Assembly: GCA_030770535.1 (NCBI GenBank)
Contig: JASVEC010000007.1
Location: forward strand, 124,001-188,000
Length of the DNA stretch: 64,000 bases
Source: Batkoa obscura
Taxonomy: Eukaryota; Entomophthoromycota; Entomophthoromycetes; Entomophthorales; Batkoaceae
Direction of reading: 5' to 3'
Shown: positions 33,674-45,625 of the stretch, piece after piece
How the letters are laid out: each line of letters begins with the position of its first letter
Numbering within the stretch: position 1 is the stretch's first letter
Program-made: the position numbers and the translations under genes
Notes under the pieces: generated by a model
Seen by the model: the letters and a program-made list of their open reading frames with translations, nothing else
Databases searched by the model: none
Told to the model about the DNA's origin: nothing

Positions 33674-35353
33674 TTATTCCACCTTTTTATGTTTAATAGA
33701 AGGTTTGAAAATCCTTACTAAAATAGCTTTGACAGCCCGATAAAACCCATAAATAAACAAAAAGGCAGCTAAGAAATTCAACCCGATAAGATCCAAAGAG
33801 TATAACTTTATGAAGTTCATTCTATTACTAACTGGAACCAAATGTTCAATTTCACATGGAGGTAAGTTAGAGGTAGGATCATATGGTTTCAATTTCCTAC
33901 AAATTTTAGCAGTTTTAGCAAAATCCTCAATGACTTTAGCTCCTAATTGGATTCGTAAATCGCTACCATTAGCTAACAATTTCATTCTTTCTAGATTCAT
34001 TTGAACACTTTGATTTTTGTCTTGGATCATTTCAGTAATTGCAGGTATCAGCCCATCCTCAATCTGTTCAAACGATATATGTTTACCTATCCCAATAGAT
34101 TCTACCTTAGCTGCATTACGTGCCTGGTCTCCAAAAGTTGGCATACAAATCATTGGGGTCATAGCATCAATGGCTTCAAATACACTTTCTAAGCCTGAAT
34201 GAGTAATAAATAGTTTCACATTTTCATGTTGCAATATTTCTGATTGTGGAGCCCATTTTAATAATCTGATATGCTCATGTTTACCTTTGATTATTTCAGA
34301 TATCTTTACTTTTTTGCCATTATAGCTTATATCTTCTGGTAGTAAGTCTAAAGATTCCACCGAGCGTACTAATCCCCATATAGCACCATCAATAACTTTG
34401 GAATCAATTAATGTTAAAACTTTTTGTAATAATAAACTCATAGTATGTTTATCTATTATACTCAAAGATCCATACCCAATATAAAGAATCGATTTATGCT
34501 CATCTATAAAACTTTGAATTTCTGAACTAACTTTGTTACCTGATTTTGGCAAAATAGGCCCTATAGTTTTAATAATAGGTGGTAACTCTTGTGCCAATTC
34601 AAATCCAAAGAAAGTATTGGCAAGTCCTAATCCATAATTAAAATTTCCTGCATATCCCTTAGCACCAACAACATTATATTTCTTTCTTAGCTCTTTAATC
34701 ATTTTAACATAATTCAACCCCCTTTTTGTCCTTTCAAAAGCATGGATAACTTTATAATAATATCTTGTAAAAAAGTCCATACCTTCGGTCGTAAGTGGGG
34801 CATACCAAGTGGTCGATATCTTAAATGCAGGTGTCATCGGAATCAACAAATCTAAGGATTGAATCCCGATAATTAGAGGTAAGCTATTACTTTGTGCTAC
34901 ATCTTGACATGGATTTGACATAAAATCACATATCATTAAATCATATTTATTTTCTTTTACTAGTTGGTTTAATTTAGGATAATTGGCTTCATAGGTATAA
35001 GTAAATAAATCTACCATTCTATCTGGAAATAAAGCTTTATGTATACCAGCATAACTTATAGGTATCTCGGTACTATATAAACTATGTAGGTTTACAGTGT
35101 CTGGTGGAGCGGTATCAAATATTATTGAGCTTACATTATAACCTTTGTTGTAATGGGCATTATCTGAGGAAGATACAAAAGTGAATTCATGACCTTTCTG
35201 CTGCAATACTTTAAATATCTCAAAGAATGATTTTACATGGGATCTACTACTTATATCACAGAAAATTAACACATTTAATGGCTTATCAACCAAAGTGGTT
35301 GTCACTATTGAGTTTGTTAGTAAAATTAGAGCGAAATAAATAAACTTCAACAT
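33674..35353 (-). CDS. UDP-glycosyltransferase, family GT1, ER membrane type
   Basis: Single exon, 559 residues. N-terminal signal peptide (about 1-20), then the acceptor-binding half with HVKSFFEIFKVLQQKGHEFT. The donor-binding half has the UGT signature WAPQSEILQHENVKLFITHS followed by GLESVFEA and PTFGDQARNA (about 365-420). Near the C-terminus is one membrane span (about 515-540) and the tail ends KKVE, which matches a KKxx ER-retrieval signal. The topology is like animal UGTs: lumenal catalytic domain, short cytosolic tail. It transfers sugar from a UDP-sugar to lipophilic acceptors; the acceptor is unknown. Confidence 0.9.
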   Translation of the reverse strand: MLKFIYFALILLTNSIVTTTLVDKPLNVLIFCDISSRSHVKSFFEIFKVLQQKGHEFTFVSSSDNAHYNKGYNVSSIIFDTAPPDTVNLHSLYSTEIPISYAGIHKALFPDRMVDLFTYTYEANYPKLNQLVKENKYDLMICDFMSNPCQDVAQSNSLPLIIGIQSLDLLIPMTPAFKISTTWYAPLTTEGMDFFTRYYYKVIHAFERTKRGLNYVKMIKELRKKYNVVGAKGYAGNFNYGLGLANTFFGFELAQELPPIIKTIGPILPKSGNKVSSEIQSFIDEHKSILYIGYGSLSIIDKHTMSLLLQKVLTLIDSKVIDGAIWGLVRSVESLDLLPEDISYNGKKVKISEIIKGKHEHIRLLKWAPQSEILQHENVKLFITHSGLESVFEAIDAMTPMICMPTFGDQARNAAKVESIGIGKHISFEQIEDGLIPAITEMIQDKNQSVQMNLERMKLLANGSDLRIQLGAKVIEDFAKTAKICRKLKPYDPTSNLPPCEIEHLVPVSNRMNFIKLYSLDLIGLNFLAAFLFIYGFYRAVKAILVRIFKPSIKHKKVE

Positions 35354-36341
35354 TTTTTAAGTTAGGGATTACATTTATCTTTCTCTTGTTTATATACTTT
35401 TCACTACTACCTGTAAATAAAAATCACTTATCATAAACTATTCAATGAAATCCATTTATTGACCTGTTTAATTAAAATCTTATTTTATTTAGAAAATATT
35501 TGTTTTTTATTTTATTTGTATCCTTTTATGGATTAAAAACCACTGTTATAAATTCACATTATTCTATAATCCTATTAATTTTGTATTGCTTTTTAAATCA
35601 TAAATATCAAATTATGCTGACATTATTATTTTAACTATTTTTGTTTTTATTTGTTCCTTTTATGCATGTTCATATAATAAATGCCACTTTCCTAATTATA
35701 AACTTGAAAAAAATGAAATTTTATAATTATTAATTTATTAGTTTTATTTTTGATATCGCCTTTTAGAGGGTTTTATCACTAAAGTAATAACAATAAATTA
35801 ATATTAAGAATAAAGATATAAGGTTTCAGTATTTCGGATTACTTAATTAAGCTATCAGTGACTAAGTGATGTTATTTAAATGAATTATTTTAGTCATCTT
35901 TTTCTTTTCATCCCTTAATTTTGGCCTTATTACTAATATTTTTTATGTCTCCTGTTATAACCCATTAATATGAATTAGTTTAAAATCTCAGTTCAATTTC
36001 CGTCCATTATAAATTTTTAGTAAAAATTGTGGATCAAGCACAAGATACTAGAAATTAATTGCTTTTTTGCTCAAGTAAAATTACATATATCTAATGTTTA
36101 TTTATACAATGTTCAATATCTTTTTTCAAAATTTACATTATATAAAAGATGGACAAAAATGGAAAATTTAATTCCTAGTTTTAACCAAAGTTCTAAACCT
36201 ACCACCACCCATATATAGCATTCAACTATATCAAAATAAAATATGCAAAAAATGCTTCGAAGCTACTATGGATTATGTATTCATTTAATCTTTTTTTTTG
36301 ACATTATAGTAAAATAAAATTTCATTGATTTCTGATGGATA

Positions 36342-36446
36342 TATGGGGATGTATCTTTGTATTTAAGAGTTTTACTAACAATCTTTCCGCTCAAATAGCG
36401 CCTAAAAGATCGAAAAAGTAATGAAATCAGAAGAAACATCCCCATA
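36342..36446 (+). repeat. MITE, TATGGGG family (near-consensus)
   Basis: 105 bp, TATGGGGATGTATCTTTGTA to AAACATCCCCATA. Confidence 0.88.
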
Positions 36447-37293
36447 TGTTATGATTAAAACACATTTGCCGTATTATTTATTATTCTGGCATCTTAATAC
36501 AAGCAATATTAAATATTCTTAAATTTAATTTTGATATTCCAAAACACCAATTTTAGTAAACTCATCTTTTTCAAATTTTTATTTTTATTTTTATTTTAGC
36601 TTTGAACTTTAAGAAAATGCTATTATGCAGATACAACATAGCTGACAAGTGTTTTATTAATAATAAAATAAAGACTTAATTAAGTCGAAACCATAAAAGA
36701 ATGAATAGTAATTAAAAATTGTTTTGATTTTAATTATCTTTTACTGAATTCTATGAAGACTTAAGCCTCCTGTGGTCGCTATTAAATAAATTTGTTTTAT
36801 CACACTACTATGTTAAATTTTTTTAATTCAATATACTTGAAACTTCAATAATTTTTAACAATCTATCTAAAATTCTATTATAAATTAGTGTCTTTTTAAC
36901 TATTGTTACATCTACCATTTTGAGCATACTTGTTCAAACATTTACTTAATACTTGAAATAAGCAAAAGCTGTTTATTAGCTTTCCGATATACATTGGTTT
37001 GTTTTAACCCTCATGCAATATATTACTTAAATACTGCTATATCAAATAGAGTAAAAATAAATAAAATAATGAAAATTTCGTTTTTTATTAAACTTATTTT
37101 AACAATTGCTATTGAGGCTATTATATTTTATTGAGTATAGTAAAAAGTTGAAAAAACTGTATTTATTTTCTAAACTACTATCATCAGACAACTGCTAGTT
37201 AGAGTACAATATCTTTAAATATTTCCTCGCCTTGAGTAATCTTCAAATAATAAAAAATTAAAAGTATGCTTAAACAGGGGATATATTAATATA

Positions 37294-37394
37294 TATGGAG
37301 ATGTATTTTTTTTGTTTAAGAATTTTACTAGTTTTTCCACCTAAATAGCGCCTAAAAAATGGAAAAAGTAATGAAATCAAAAAACACTGCCATA
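37294..37394 (+). repeat. MITE, TATGGGG family
   Basis: 101 bp, TATGGAGATGTATTTTTTTT to AACACTGCCATA; core slightly shortened. Confidence 0.8.
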
Positions 37395-38640
37395 TGTTAA
37401 TAGTTGTTTTAAGTAAATTAAAATATTATTCAATCCTCTTATAGTTCCTGCAGTTTCTTTAATTAGGTTTTAAACCAAGTTAATAAGAAAATAATACTTA
37501 TCAATATTTATTACACTATCAAAGCGCAAATGCATAATTTTGATCCTTATTATTTATAAATTAATAATAATCATCGCTTTGATAATCCTTTTTTTTATCC
37601 TTACTCCAACGAGTAGCCTTTTATTAGTAAGAAAAAGAGGAGGAAAACAAATATCGGAGAAAATAGAAATCAAAAAAGAAGAACCAAAGTGTAAAAAAAT
37701 GATGACATACTTAAACAAACTTAAATGCTAAATAAGGATACTATCCATCCTCCAGAGGACCCAAACCCATATTTAAGGTGGAAAAAGGAGACAGTGGTCA
37801 ATTACCTTAACACAAAGGCCACAGGGAATAGTGTGGAGGAATTCCTCACCTTTATAAGGCTTTATTTGTTCTTATCCCAATAATTTTATAGACTTTCAGA
37901 ATGTTGGGATTTTCTATATTACCAAAACTAAGGTCAGATATAAACCCGACCTTACTTCTTCTTCTTCAAATTAAGCTCTGTTTATTAACCCAATATTGAA
38001 TAATTTAATTCTTTTTAATAATTATTATTAGATTGACTATATTTAATTTAGTAATTATAGTAAATAAAAGAGCTTATGTTAATGGGTAATGCCGATCCTG
38101 CTTGATTTCAAATGTCGGAATTAAATCAATATATATTTCTCACTAATAGTTATAAAATGAATAATGTAATAATGTAATAATTTATTGAGTCTCTTGGTAG
38201 ACGGGTTCCTAGTTTCTGTATCTAAAATATAATTTTTTTAATATCACCTTTAATAATTCTTTGTACTAATTCGACAATCTCGATGATCTTTAAATTAAAA
38301 TCAGTCAAATCATCAATTTGGTAGCCTTATAATAGAGATACATACAAGTCATACATATACAAAAACTAGATTAGACTCTATATAAAGAACAAGCCTCATT
38401 AAAAAGCAATTTTTTATTGTTAGATTTATAAACGCCTGGTATTTGAGCAAATAGTAATTTAATCTAATGTCACTTACAAAAAATTTGCTAATTTTAAGCT
38501 AAGTTTCGACCACATAACATTTAGTTCCAGCTAACAATAAAACATAACAAAAACTCAAAAAATGAATTAGATAAAAAAGTATAAATGCAAAAGATTACTA
38601 TAACAATAGAACAAAATAAGTATTAAAAATGAGTAAAAAC

Positions 38641-39775
38641 CAACCCATCAATTAGGAAAAAACGGACCTCGTTTCATTTACCGGGTTGGGATGTATGGGC
38701 ATGAGTGCATTTTATGGTTCTAGCAATTAAGAAGAGAACTTTAAGGTGTTAAACCATATTTTAGGTTTAGGACGTAGCTTTTGGAATGCTGCGATATACT
38801 TTGTTTCAAGTCAAAATTCTGTTTTACTAAGATATTTATAGGATGTATATAGTAGTAGAGGAAATAAAAAGCTTATAGCTAAAGTGTTGAAGGATCGTAG
38901 AGATAAAGTTTTTTATACCAAGTTTGTTTTAGCAATAGATCCAAAAACAAAAGAACGGAATCTTAGGGAATAAAGAACATGTTAAGCAATATTGTAGTGC
39001 CAGTTTAAAAGGCTTAAGTATTGAGGCTATTGACTTATATTATCAACATGTAATTGATCATAATACATATATCATACTATAGTATATTGTATAATTAGTT
39101 GTTCTGGTTTAACTCATAGACCAATTGAGGAAACCATTGAAACTATGGTAGAGCTAGTAAAAGAAGGGAAAGCTAAATGCCTAGGATTATCTGAATGTAG
39201 TGAGGAAACTTTAAGAAGAGCTTACAAAGTATGTTTTATTGCTGCAGTATAGGCCGGATATAGGTAAGTTTATTCATTTAACCTTGAATGACAAGCTAAT
39301 GACTTTTTTGAAGCCAACGGGAAACTAATATTAAAACTAATGGCTTGCTAAAAACATATCAAGAGCTTGGAGTTGGTGTAGCTGCTTATTCACCAGTAGG
39401 AAAGAGTTTCTTAACTGATAAATCGGAAGTGAATAAATTAAGAAAAGGGGGCTTTCGTAATTCTGGTAATCCACAATTTACTTCTGAAAATATTAACCAC
39501 AACATACAGTTGTTTAAAAAGTTCAAAGCCATTGCGCAAACTAAAAATACTAAGGCTTCCCACCTTTGTTTTTCTTGGGCATTAGCTCAGATAAACATTA
39601 GTTTTTATTATCATTTGGCTAATTGTTTTAGGGTGAATATTTTATTCCTATCCCAGGTACTAGAAGAAGCAAGTCTTTAGAAGAAAGTGAACAGATTCGT
39701 AAGTTAGTTAAGTCAATGCCAAAGGGGAATGCTATGCCGCTGATCATTGGTGAAATGGCTTCTATTGATAAATAA
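38641..39775 (+). pseudogene. Decayed aldo/keto reductase
   Basis: Fragments matching the aldo/keto reductase at 25793-27056 appear in order on the plus strand: a QLGKNG start, GCMGMSAFYGSS, a YYQH region, PIEETIETMVELVKEGKAKC, the ELGVGVAAYSPVGKSFL segment (39345 onward) and a final IPIPGTRR-like piece ending with TAA near 39775. The pieces lie in several frames with stops between, and the splice sites are not clear. It is well diverged from the intact gene, so it is an older family member that has died. Confidence 0.75.
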
Positions 39776-40117
39776 ATCTAGCCTGTCCTATATTTTTTGT
39801 TTTCAATATTAAATTGAGCTGCTTGTAATAAAAAAGTTTCAAAAGCAGCAACCATTTTGTCAGTGGATTTCAGTCCTTATCCTATTAATAAAACACTTTG
39901 TACTTAAATATCAATATCATATCTTTACATAAAACAGTAGTGTAAACAAAATAATCAATTATAAAAGCTGTTTTTTAATATATTTGGTCATAATATTATA
40001 CAATTGATTATAATTTTTAATATTAGAAATAATGGTTTATCTATAGATGGCCATTCATCAAAATTCATGATCTCAACTAGTACAATTTACTATTAACACT
40101 TCAAATTAACTAATGTA

Positions 40118-40196
40118 GGAAGATACTTTTAACTTCGTTTATTCACTTTTTAAGTACTGTTGAATGGAAAAATTGTTAGTGGAATTCTTAAGATAG
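40118..40196 (-). repeat. Truncated MITE abutting a full copy
   Basis: The core gaatggaaaaattgttagtg and gaattcttaag match the family, but the outer ends are missing. It abuts the next copy at 40197. Confidence 0.5.
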
Positions 40197-40295
40197 TATG
40201 GGAGTGTTTTTTTCGGCTTCATTATTTTTTCTATCTTTTAAGCATTATTTGAGTGGAAAACTTGCTAGTAAAATTCTTAAAAAAATATCCGCGTA
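40197..40295 (-). repeat. MITE, TATGGGG family
   Basis: Starts TATGGGAGTGTTTTTTTCGG; the right end is eroded (ATATCCGCGTA). Confidence 0.7.
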
Positions 40296-40544
40296 TCATG
40301 TTAGATTTTTTAACTGCAAAAAAAGCAGCATAGGTAAGCATTAAAAAACGTTATATACCAAAACGAATTATCAAGTTTTATACTAAATATTACAAACCCT
40401 TACTTTTAATAATAATGATCCTTTTTCTATTAAAATTAAGTTGAAATACTATCCTAATTCGAATCCCTATCGGAAATTTTACTAGAAAAAGTACTCAAAT
40501 CGTTAGGTTCAATTAAATTATTCGAGTTGTGCTTTCTAAACAGG

Positions 40545-40570
40545 CATTTGGGGATGTATTTTCTTGTTTA
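40545..40570 (+). repeat. MITE terminus fragment
   Basis: Only the left terminus remains: ATTTGGGGATGTATTTTCTT. Confidence 0.4.
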
Positions 40571-41782
40571 TGGCTTTGGGGAGTATTATGATTATTAAAA
40601 TAAGTTTATTAAAAAACACGGGTTGTTAATGTGTCCTTTGAAGTTGACTGATATTAGTATAGAATGTTTGAGCTTTTCAAGTATTATTTCAATAGAGTAT
40701 AATAATATATTTTATGATAAAGATAATATAGATAACAAAATTAATCATGAGAATGATGGTGAAAACGATGGCAATTGTTCTAGTGATAACAATGATGATA
40801 ATATTATAATGATGACATTAGTGATATCGATATTGAATATATAATTGCCAAAACTAAAACAAATGGATATGTTCCTATGACTATGAGCAGCTATTGAAAG
40901 AGTTTAAAATTTATTTGAATCAACTTGAGGTAATTGAAATTCCTGTACAAAGTGTAACTATCAAAGATGTAATTAAGTATTTTAATGCAAGTATATTAAA
41001 GTGCTTAAAATAAATACTTCAAATAATGTTTTCATTGATAAAATAGATACCATTAAAGCACGATTTAAGAGATCAAAAATACTATATTTAAGAGTATTGT
41101 GAAACCTAGTACTCAGTGTTTGGAGTCAAAAACAGCTATTGCTTGATTGACTACACTATAAGTCGAAAGATCTTAGTTTATGTGACTAAGGTAGACTTGG
41201 ATTATGAAGAATAGCACACGTAATAGGCTACAGACTATATAAGACAAATAGAATAGACACTTCTAATGTAAAACCTATGTAAAATATTATTAAGAAAACT
41301 TAGTGGCTTTATTAAATGTTTGAGATATCGGAATAATTCAGTTAAAAAGCCTCAAGTTACTATACTCTGAAAAGTGCAAATATTAAAATGGGAAGATAAT
41401 ATTCTTTGGGATGGAGCTAGAAATTCTCATATGAAATCAAACTAAGAACGTGGGATTGGTTTCCTCTGAACTTGAGAGCACAACAGCTTAGGCGATTATT
41501 ATGCTATAATTAACCACGGGACTGACAAAGCGATATTTCACAGTATCAAGTTGTTAGATTATAGTAAATATTTTCTTAACAATTATAGTAAAAGAAAATT
41601 AGGGTTGTTTGAGAATAGTAGTGCTATTTCTTTAGGCTATTCCAATAATACTATTAAACTCAATCATGACTCTTTCAAACTATCAACGTTAAGAGAAATT
41701 TACATTGATGGGTTTATCAATAGAATTTTTACATCCGACCCTTTCATTGCCAAATATTCAATCTACTTGTTTTGGTTGTACA

Positions 41783-41880
41783 TATGAGGACGTATTGTGT
41801 TTAAGGATTTTACTAACAATCTTCCCGCTCAAATAGCGCTTAAAAGATGGTAAAATTCTTAAACACAATATGTCCCCATA
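41783..41880 (+). repeat. Fold-back MITE with two copies of the same end
   Basis: The left end TATGAGGACGTATTGTGTTT and the complement of the right end (TATGGGGACATATTGTGTTT) agree over about 30 bp, far longer than the inverted repeats of ordinary copies. The right terminus has been replaced by a second left terminus. Confidence 0.7.
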
Positions 41881-42278
41881 TGATCGAAAATGATGTAAAA
41901 TATTTTAAATACAAATAATGTTGACAATAAAGAGGATAATGATTCAATCAAATATAAGTATATAAAACAAATTAAGGCTAGAAAATTTGGATAACGCTTG
42001 ATGATTTGTTTTTTCTTTTTCCAAACCTTGAAATCTTATAAATTGTTAATTTTAGTTTGATATAACTATTGACCTAATGCTCTTTTACTTTTGTCCACCC
42101 TGTTAGATCAGATATAGATTTAACAGATTATAACGTAATTGAAAATATTTCATTAAGACACACCAAATTAAATTATGAACAATTTTTGCTTTATTTTGCT
42201 ATTTTAATGTTCTAAATAAAATCCATTATATTTTATCTAAAATAACCTACAAGTTTATTATTGTTTCAAAACTCAAAA

Positions 42279-43100
42279 ATGGTTACAAAATTATCATTCA
42301 CTTCCTATGACTCCACAAACCTTGAACTACTGATTTCTTTACCTTTAAATGTTGATCTAGCCACTCAAAAGGAGTACAAGATAGCCATTTTACTTCACCC
42401 CTACGGTCCTTTGGGCGGAACTATGCACGATCCATTAATAGTCAGTTTATCTCGACAACTAAACCTACTTGGTTATCTGGTGATTCGACCAAATTTAAGA
42501 GGGAGTGGTAATTCAGGTGGGAGGACCACTTGGACTGGGAGTTCTGAATGTGAAGACCTTTATTTATTGATAAAATCAATCTTTTTAAAAGAAGAAAGTT
42601 TGTTAAAAGATATAATAAATACACCAATAACAAACTTTAACTGTAAAAAATTGATGGTATTAGGATATTCTTATGGATCAGTGATAGCTAGTAGTTTTAA
42701 CTCTAAAAAATTAAAACAGATTTTTAAAGAAATCAATGGAGAGACATCAAGTGAAATAACAACTTTCTATTTAGCTTTAATTAGTTACCCTTATGGTTAT
42801 TTATGGGCGTTAACTTTATTCAATTCAACAAAGTTTAATCAATATTTAAAAGAAGCTGTTGAATTGACTAAAGCAGATGAAATGAAGTTGTTTTTATGTT
42901 TTGGAACTAGGGATCAGTTTACTAGTTTAGAACACTATCAAGAATGGATCAGTAACTTTTTTGAGCATATTGAAGAGGGTAGGGCTACTGATAATATGGT
43001 ATATCATATAAGAAAAGATGCAGATCATTTTTGGAGAAATAATTTAAGCGTAGAGTGGCTTAACTCTAAGCTGTGCTTTTGGTTAAATGAGACCAAATAG
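42279..43100 (+). CDS. Alpha/beta hydrolase
   Basis: Intronless, 273 residues. I chose the ATG at 42279 because the upstream frame extension begins only with TTG. Fold marks in order: oxyanion strand and loop LLHPYGPLGGTMHDP, RGSGNSGG, nucleophile elbow GYSYGS (about residue 130), acid in FGTRDQFTS (about 210) and His in DADHFW (about 249). It resembles the small KANL3/Tex30 or dienelactone-hydrolase-like branch. No signal peptide, so probably cytosolic. Substrate unknown; all three catalytic residues are present. Confidence 0.8.
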   Translation: MVTKLSFTSYDSTNLELLISLPLNVDLATQKEYKIAILLHPYGPLGGTMHDPLIVSLSRQLNLLGYLVIRPNLRGSGNSGGRTTWTGSSECEDLYLLIKSIFLKEESLLKDIINTPITNFNCKKLMVLGYSYGSVIASSFNSKKLKQIFKEINGETSSEITTFYLALISYPYGYLWALTLFNSTKFNQYLKEAVELTKADEMKLFLCFGTRDQFTSLEHYQEWISNFFEHIEEGRATDNMVYHIRKDADHFWRNNLSVEWLNSKLCFWLNETK

Positions 43101-43516
43101 GTTTATAATAACAATAGCAGTTTTAATAAAATCTATTTAGTTCTTTTTGAGAAACGTAATGGTCAAATTATGCCGCTTATTAATTATAAATGTTTTAGTA
43201 GCTATAGTCATATTTCGCCTTATAGCTATGTATAAAGCATTATTAATTTTCAAAATTAATTCAAAATAGTATTAGGCATATTAGAATTTAAAACAATTAA
43301 AGTTACTCAATTTTAATTAATAATAAAAGTAAACTTAATAATTCTATTAAAATATCTATAATATATAAAGATAACATATAGGAAGTGGAATCGAATTAGT
43401 AATCAATCTAATCATGGTCTCTATGACCAGGAAGAGTGTATGTCTTTTTCCATGCCTTTCGTTTTTTACTAGAAAAAACACTCATTAATATTTTATATTA
43501 TATCAAATAAAAGTAA
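43101..43516. other. Spacer between convergent genes
   Basis: 416 bp separating the hydrolase stop and the NOP53 stop. A small hairpin TGGTC-tctat-GACCA lies near 43416-43431; no gene seen. Confidence 0.4.
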
Positions 43517-45131
43517 TTACGTTATTCCAGAATGAGGTTCCATTAGGTTGTTTTGTTGTACAGTAATAAATTGGTCTTTGAACAAATTACATCCATTCTA
43601 AATAATTAACTTAAAAAGCGTTCCACTTATTCAAACTTTAAAGTTTACCTTAACTTGTCTTAAACTTCCAGGTAATGTTTTTACATATTCGATTTCATTA
43701 ACGTAGGTACTAATGATGAAAAAAGGATCAATTTAATATACTAACAAATACCAATGATCTTACCGTTTTTTACCAATCTTTCTAGGTATTTTACCTTCTT
43801 CGGCTACTCTTTTGGCCAAGAGTGTTTCCTTATGTTCCCCTTTCTTAACCTCTTCTTCCTCAATAGTTTTGGTTATAGTATCCAAACTAAATATTAAATT
43901 ATTCCATATACAATACCAAAACTATTCTTACTTTAAAATATCTTTAGTTTGCTTCTTCCTTTCTACTTTTTCTAAATGACGTTTTTCCTAATATCAATAA
44001 TTAAATAAGTAAAGTATTTACTATTGATAATAGACTTACCATCCCTTTCTTTAGCATTTTATTTTTAATATCTTTTTTGGTTAATGCTTTAGGTTGCTTC
44101 TTAGTTACTTGCTTAGCCTCTTCATCACTCTCTTCTTCTTCTTTTTCTTTTTCTTCTACAATTATTTGCTTCATTTCTTCGGCCTTTAGGATTTTAGCTA
44201 ATCACAATAAAAAATTTAGAAAAATAAAAGTACCGATATAGCAAGTTCATCTTTGGATAGTTTTGGTAAATCATGTTTGATCGCTTTATGCTCTAAATAC
44301 TTTTGTTTTTGTTCTTCTCTTACTTTTTTCAAGTTCTATTAAAAATATTTATTAGTAGAACTTGAGTTTGTAAAATAATATTACTTCATGATCCTCTTTA
44401 GATGGCTTATAAGATGTTCCTGGATGAATAGCATTCTTTTTAAGCTCAACTTTTTTAATTGTTTCTGGTTTCTAAGTTTTAAATTAGTAAAATATTAACT
44501 AGCTTTTTAATTTACCTTTGGTATAACTGGTTCGAGATGCTCTAAATACTCCTTTGGAGGTGCTTTTACTTCTACTAAGAAAAATTAGGATTTAAACCTA
44601 TGTGACTAGAGCTCAATCTACCTGCTGATTCATCCCATAAATCGATTAGCTTTGAACCACTATTTTTAGCAACAGGTCTGACTTGTGGTTTAATAACAGG
44701 TAGATTCTTGTCTTTTTTGCTCACTCTGTTTTGTTGACGAGGGTTTATAATAGCTGGAACTTCAGAACGTTTTCCTAAAATGATGTCAAGGGTAGACTTC
44801 CTCTTCTTTTCAGGTTTTGCTTCTACAAAAGAATTAATCAAATGCTTAAAATGATACAAATAATTCATACCATCTTCTTGAGCACCTCCAACATCTAAAG
44901 TGAAAAGCTCATCGTCTCCTTTCTTAGATAACTTTTCACTTTGGTAAATATTAGGACCTGAAATGAGATAGTTTATAAATTAATAACTTACCCAAAAGTT
45001 ATCTTTTGCTTTTCAAGCTGTTCAAGACTTTGTTCAACTTCAGTAAGATCAACGTTCTTTCTCCATTGTTTCTTTCCTTTCCTGTTGGCCTTGGTTTTAG
45101 TCTTTTTTACTGCTACACTATCGTTATTCAT
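43517..45131 (-). CDS. NOP53: Ribosome biogenesis protein Nop53
   Basis: Many short exons split by 40-60 bp introns, read from ATG at 45131. The first exon gives NRKGKKQWRKNVDLTEVEQS, the conserved Nop53/GLTSCR2 start. A later exon (about 44575-44820) gives KRKSTLDIILGKRSEVPAI and KLIDLWDESA, followed by PPKEYLEHLEP and IHPGTSYKPS. The last exon ends near 43517 with LFKDQF, after the LPGSLRQVK block. Nop53 works in the nucleolus in late 60S maturation, recruiting Mtr4 and the exosome to 7S pre-rRNA in yeast. Exon borders in the Lys/Glu-rich middle are approximate. Confidence 0.85.
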
Positions 45132-45625
45132 CTTAGTTTTATATAAAAGTCTTTTTAAGTTTCCCGAAATTATTATCTATTATTGCACCTTTAATTTAGG
45201 TTTGATAGGTTTAAAATTTTTCGGATTTTGTGCTTAAGATTTATTATTCAATGGATTGGATTTTAAATTAATGAATAGCAATTATCCAAATTTTGGCTAT
45301 AAATTTGTAACGATATACTATGTAAAAAATACATTTAGTATAAGGAATCAAAGTAATCTTTATTTATTATGACCAAATAAGGATATAGAATATTAATAAG
45401 AAGAAAAGAGATAATAAGAAATTATTTATTATCAAAGTAGAAAGAATTGCTGTTAACAGCTAACAAATAGTATAATGTATAAAAACTAGGATCAAAGCTG
45501 TCATATTTAATTTATATAGCACAAGATTATTAATTAAAGGCTTTGATATACATTATAGTTAAATTATTGCTAATACCATTATAAGAGTTGAAGCTAAAAC
45601 AATTAATATCTCATTCAAAAATAAG
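45132..45625. other. Spacer between NOP53 and SHO1
   Basis: 494 bp, AT-rich, no feature recognised; must hold the NOP53 promoter and SHO1 3' end. Confidence 0.45.

Larger units (their letters stand above)
35354..38640. other. 3.3-kb gene-poor region
   Basis: Two MITEs (36342-36446, 37294-37394) and no convincing gene. Around 37735-37870 there is a GC-richer island whose plus frame reads PPEDPNPYLRWKKETVVNYL and continues for a few dozen codons. It looks like a coding remnant of an old mobile element or lost gene, but I cannot place it. Confidence 0.45.
39776..42278. other. 2.5-kb gene-poor region with MITE pieces
   Basis: Contains a truncated MITE directly followed by another (40118-40295), a MITE end at about 40545-40570 and a fold-back MITE (41783-41880). 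Between 40600 and 41560 are short frames, one Asp/Asn-rich (40623-40844), and sequence that looks like decayed coding DNA, but nothing recognisable. Confidence 0.45.

Noticed and set aside
40461-40490. TTCGAATCC resembling a tRNA T-loop
   Set aside because: No acceptor, D or anticodon stems can be formed around it.
40623-40844. Asp/Asn-rich 73-residue frame as a gene
   Set aside because: Low-complexity, no splice or neighbour support, sits in decayed sequence.
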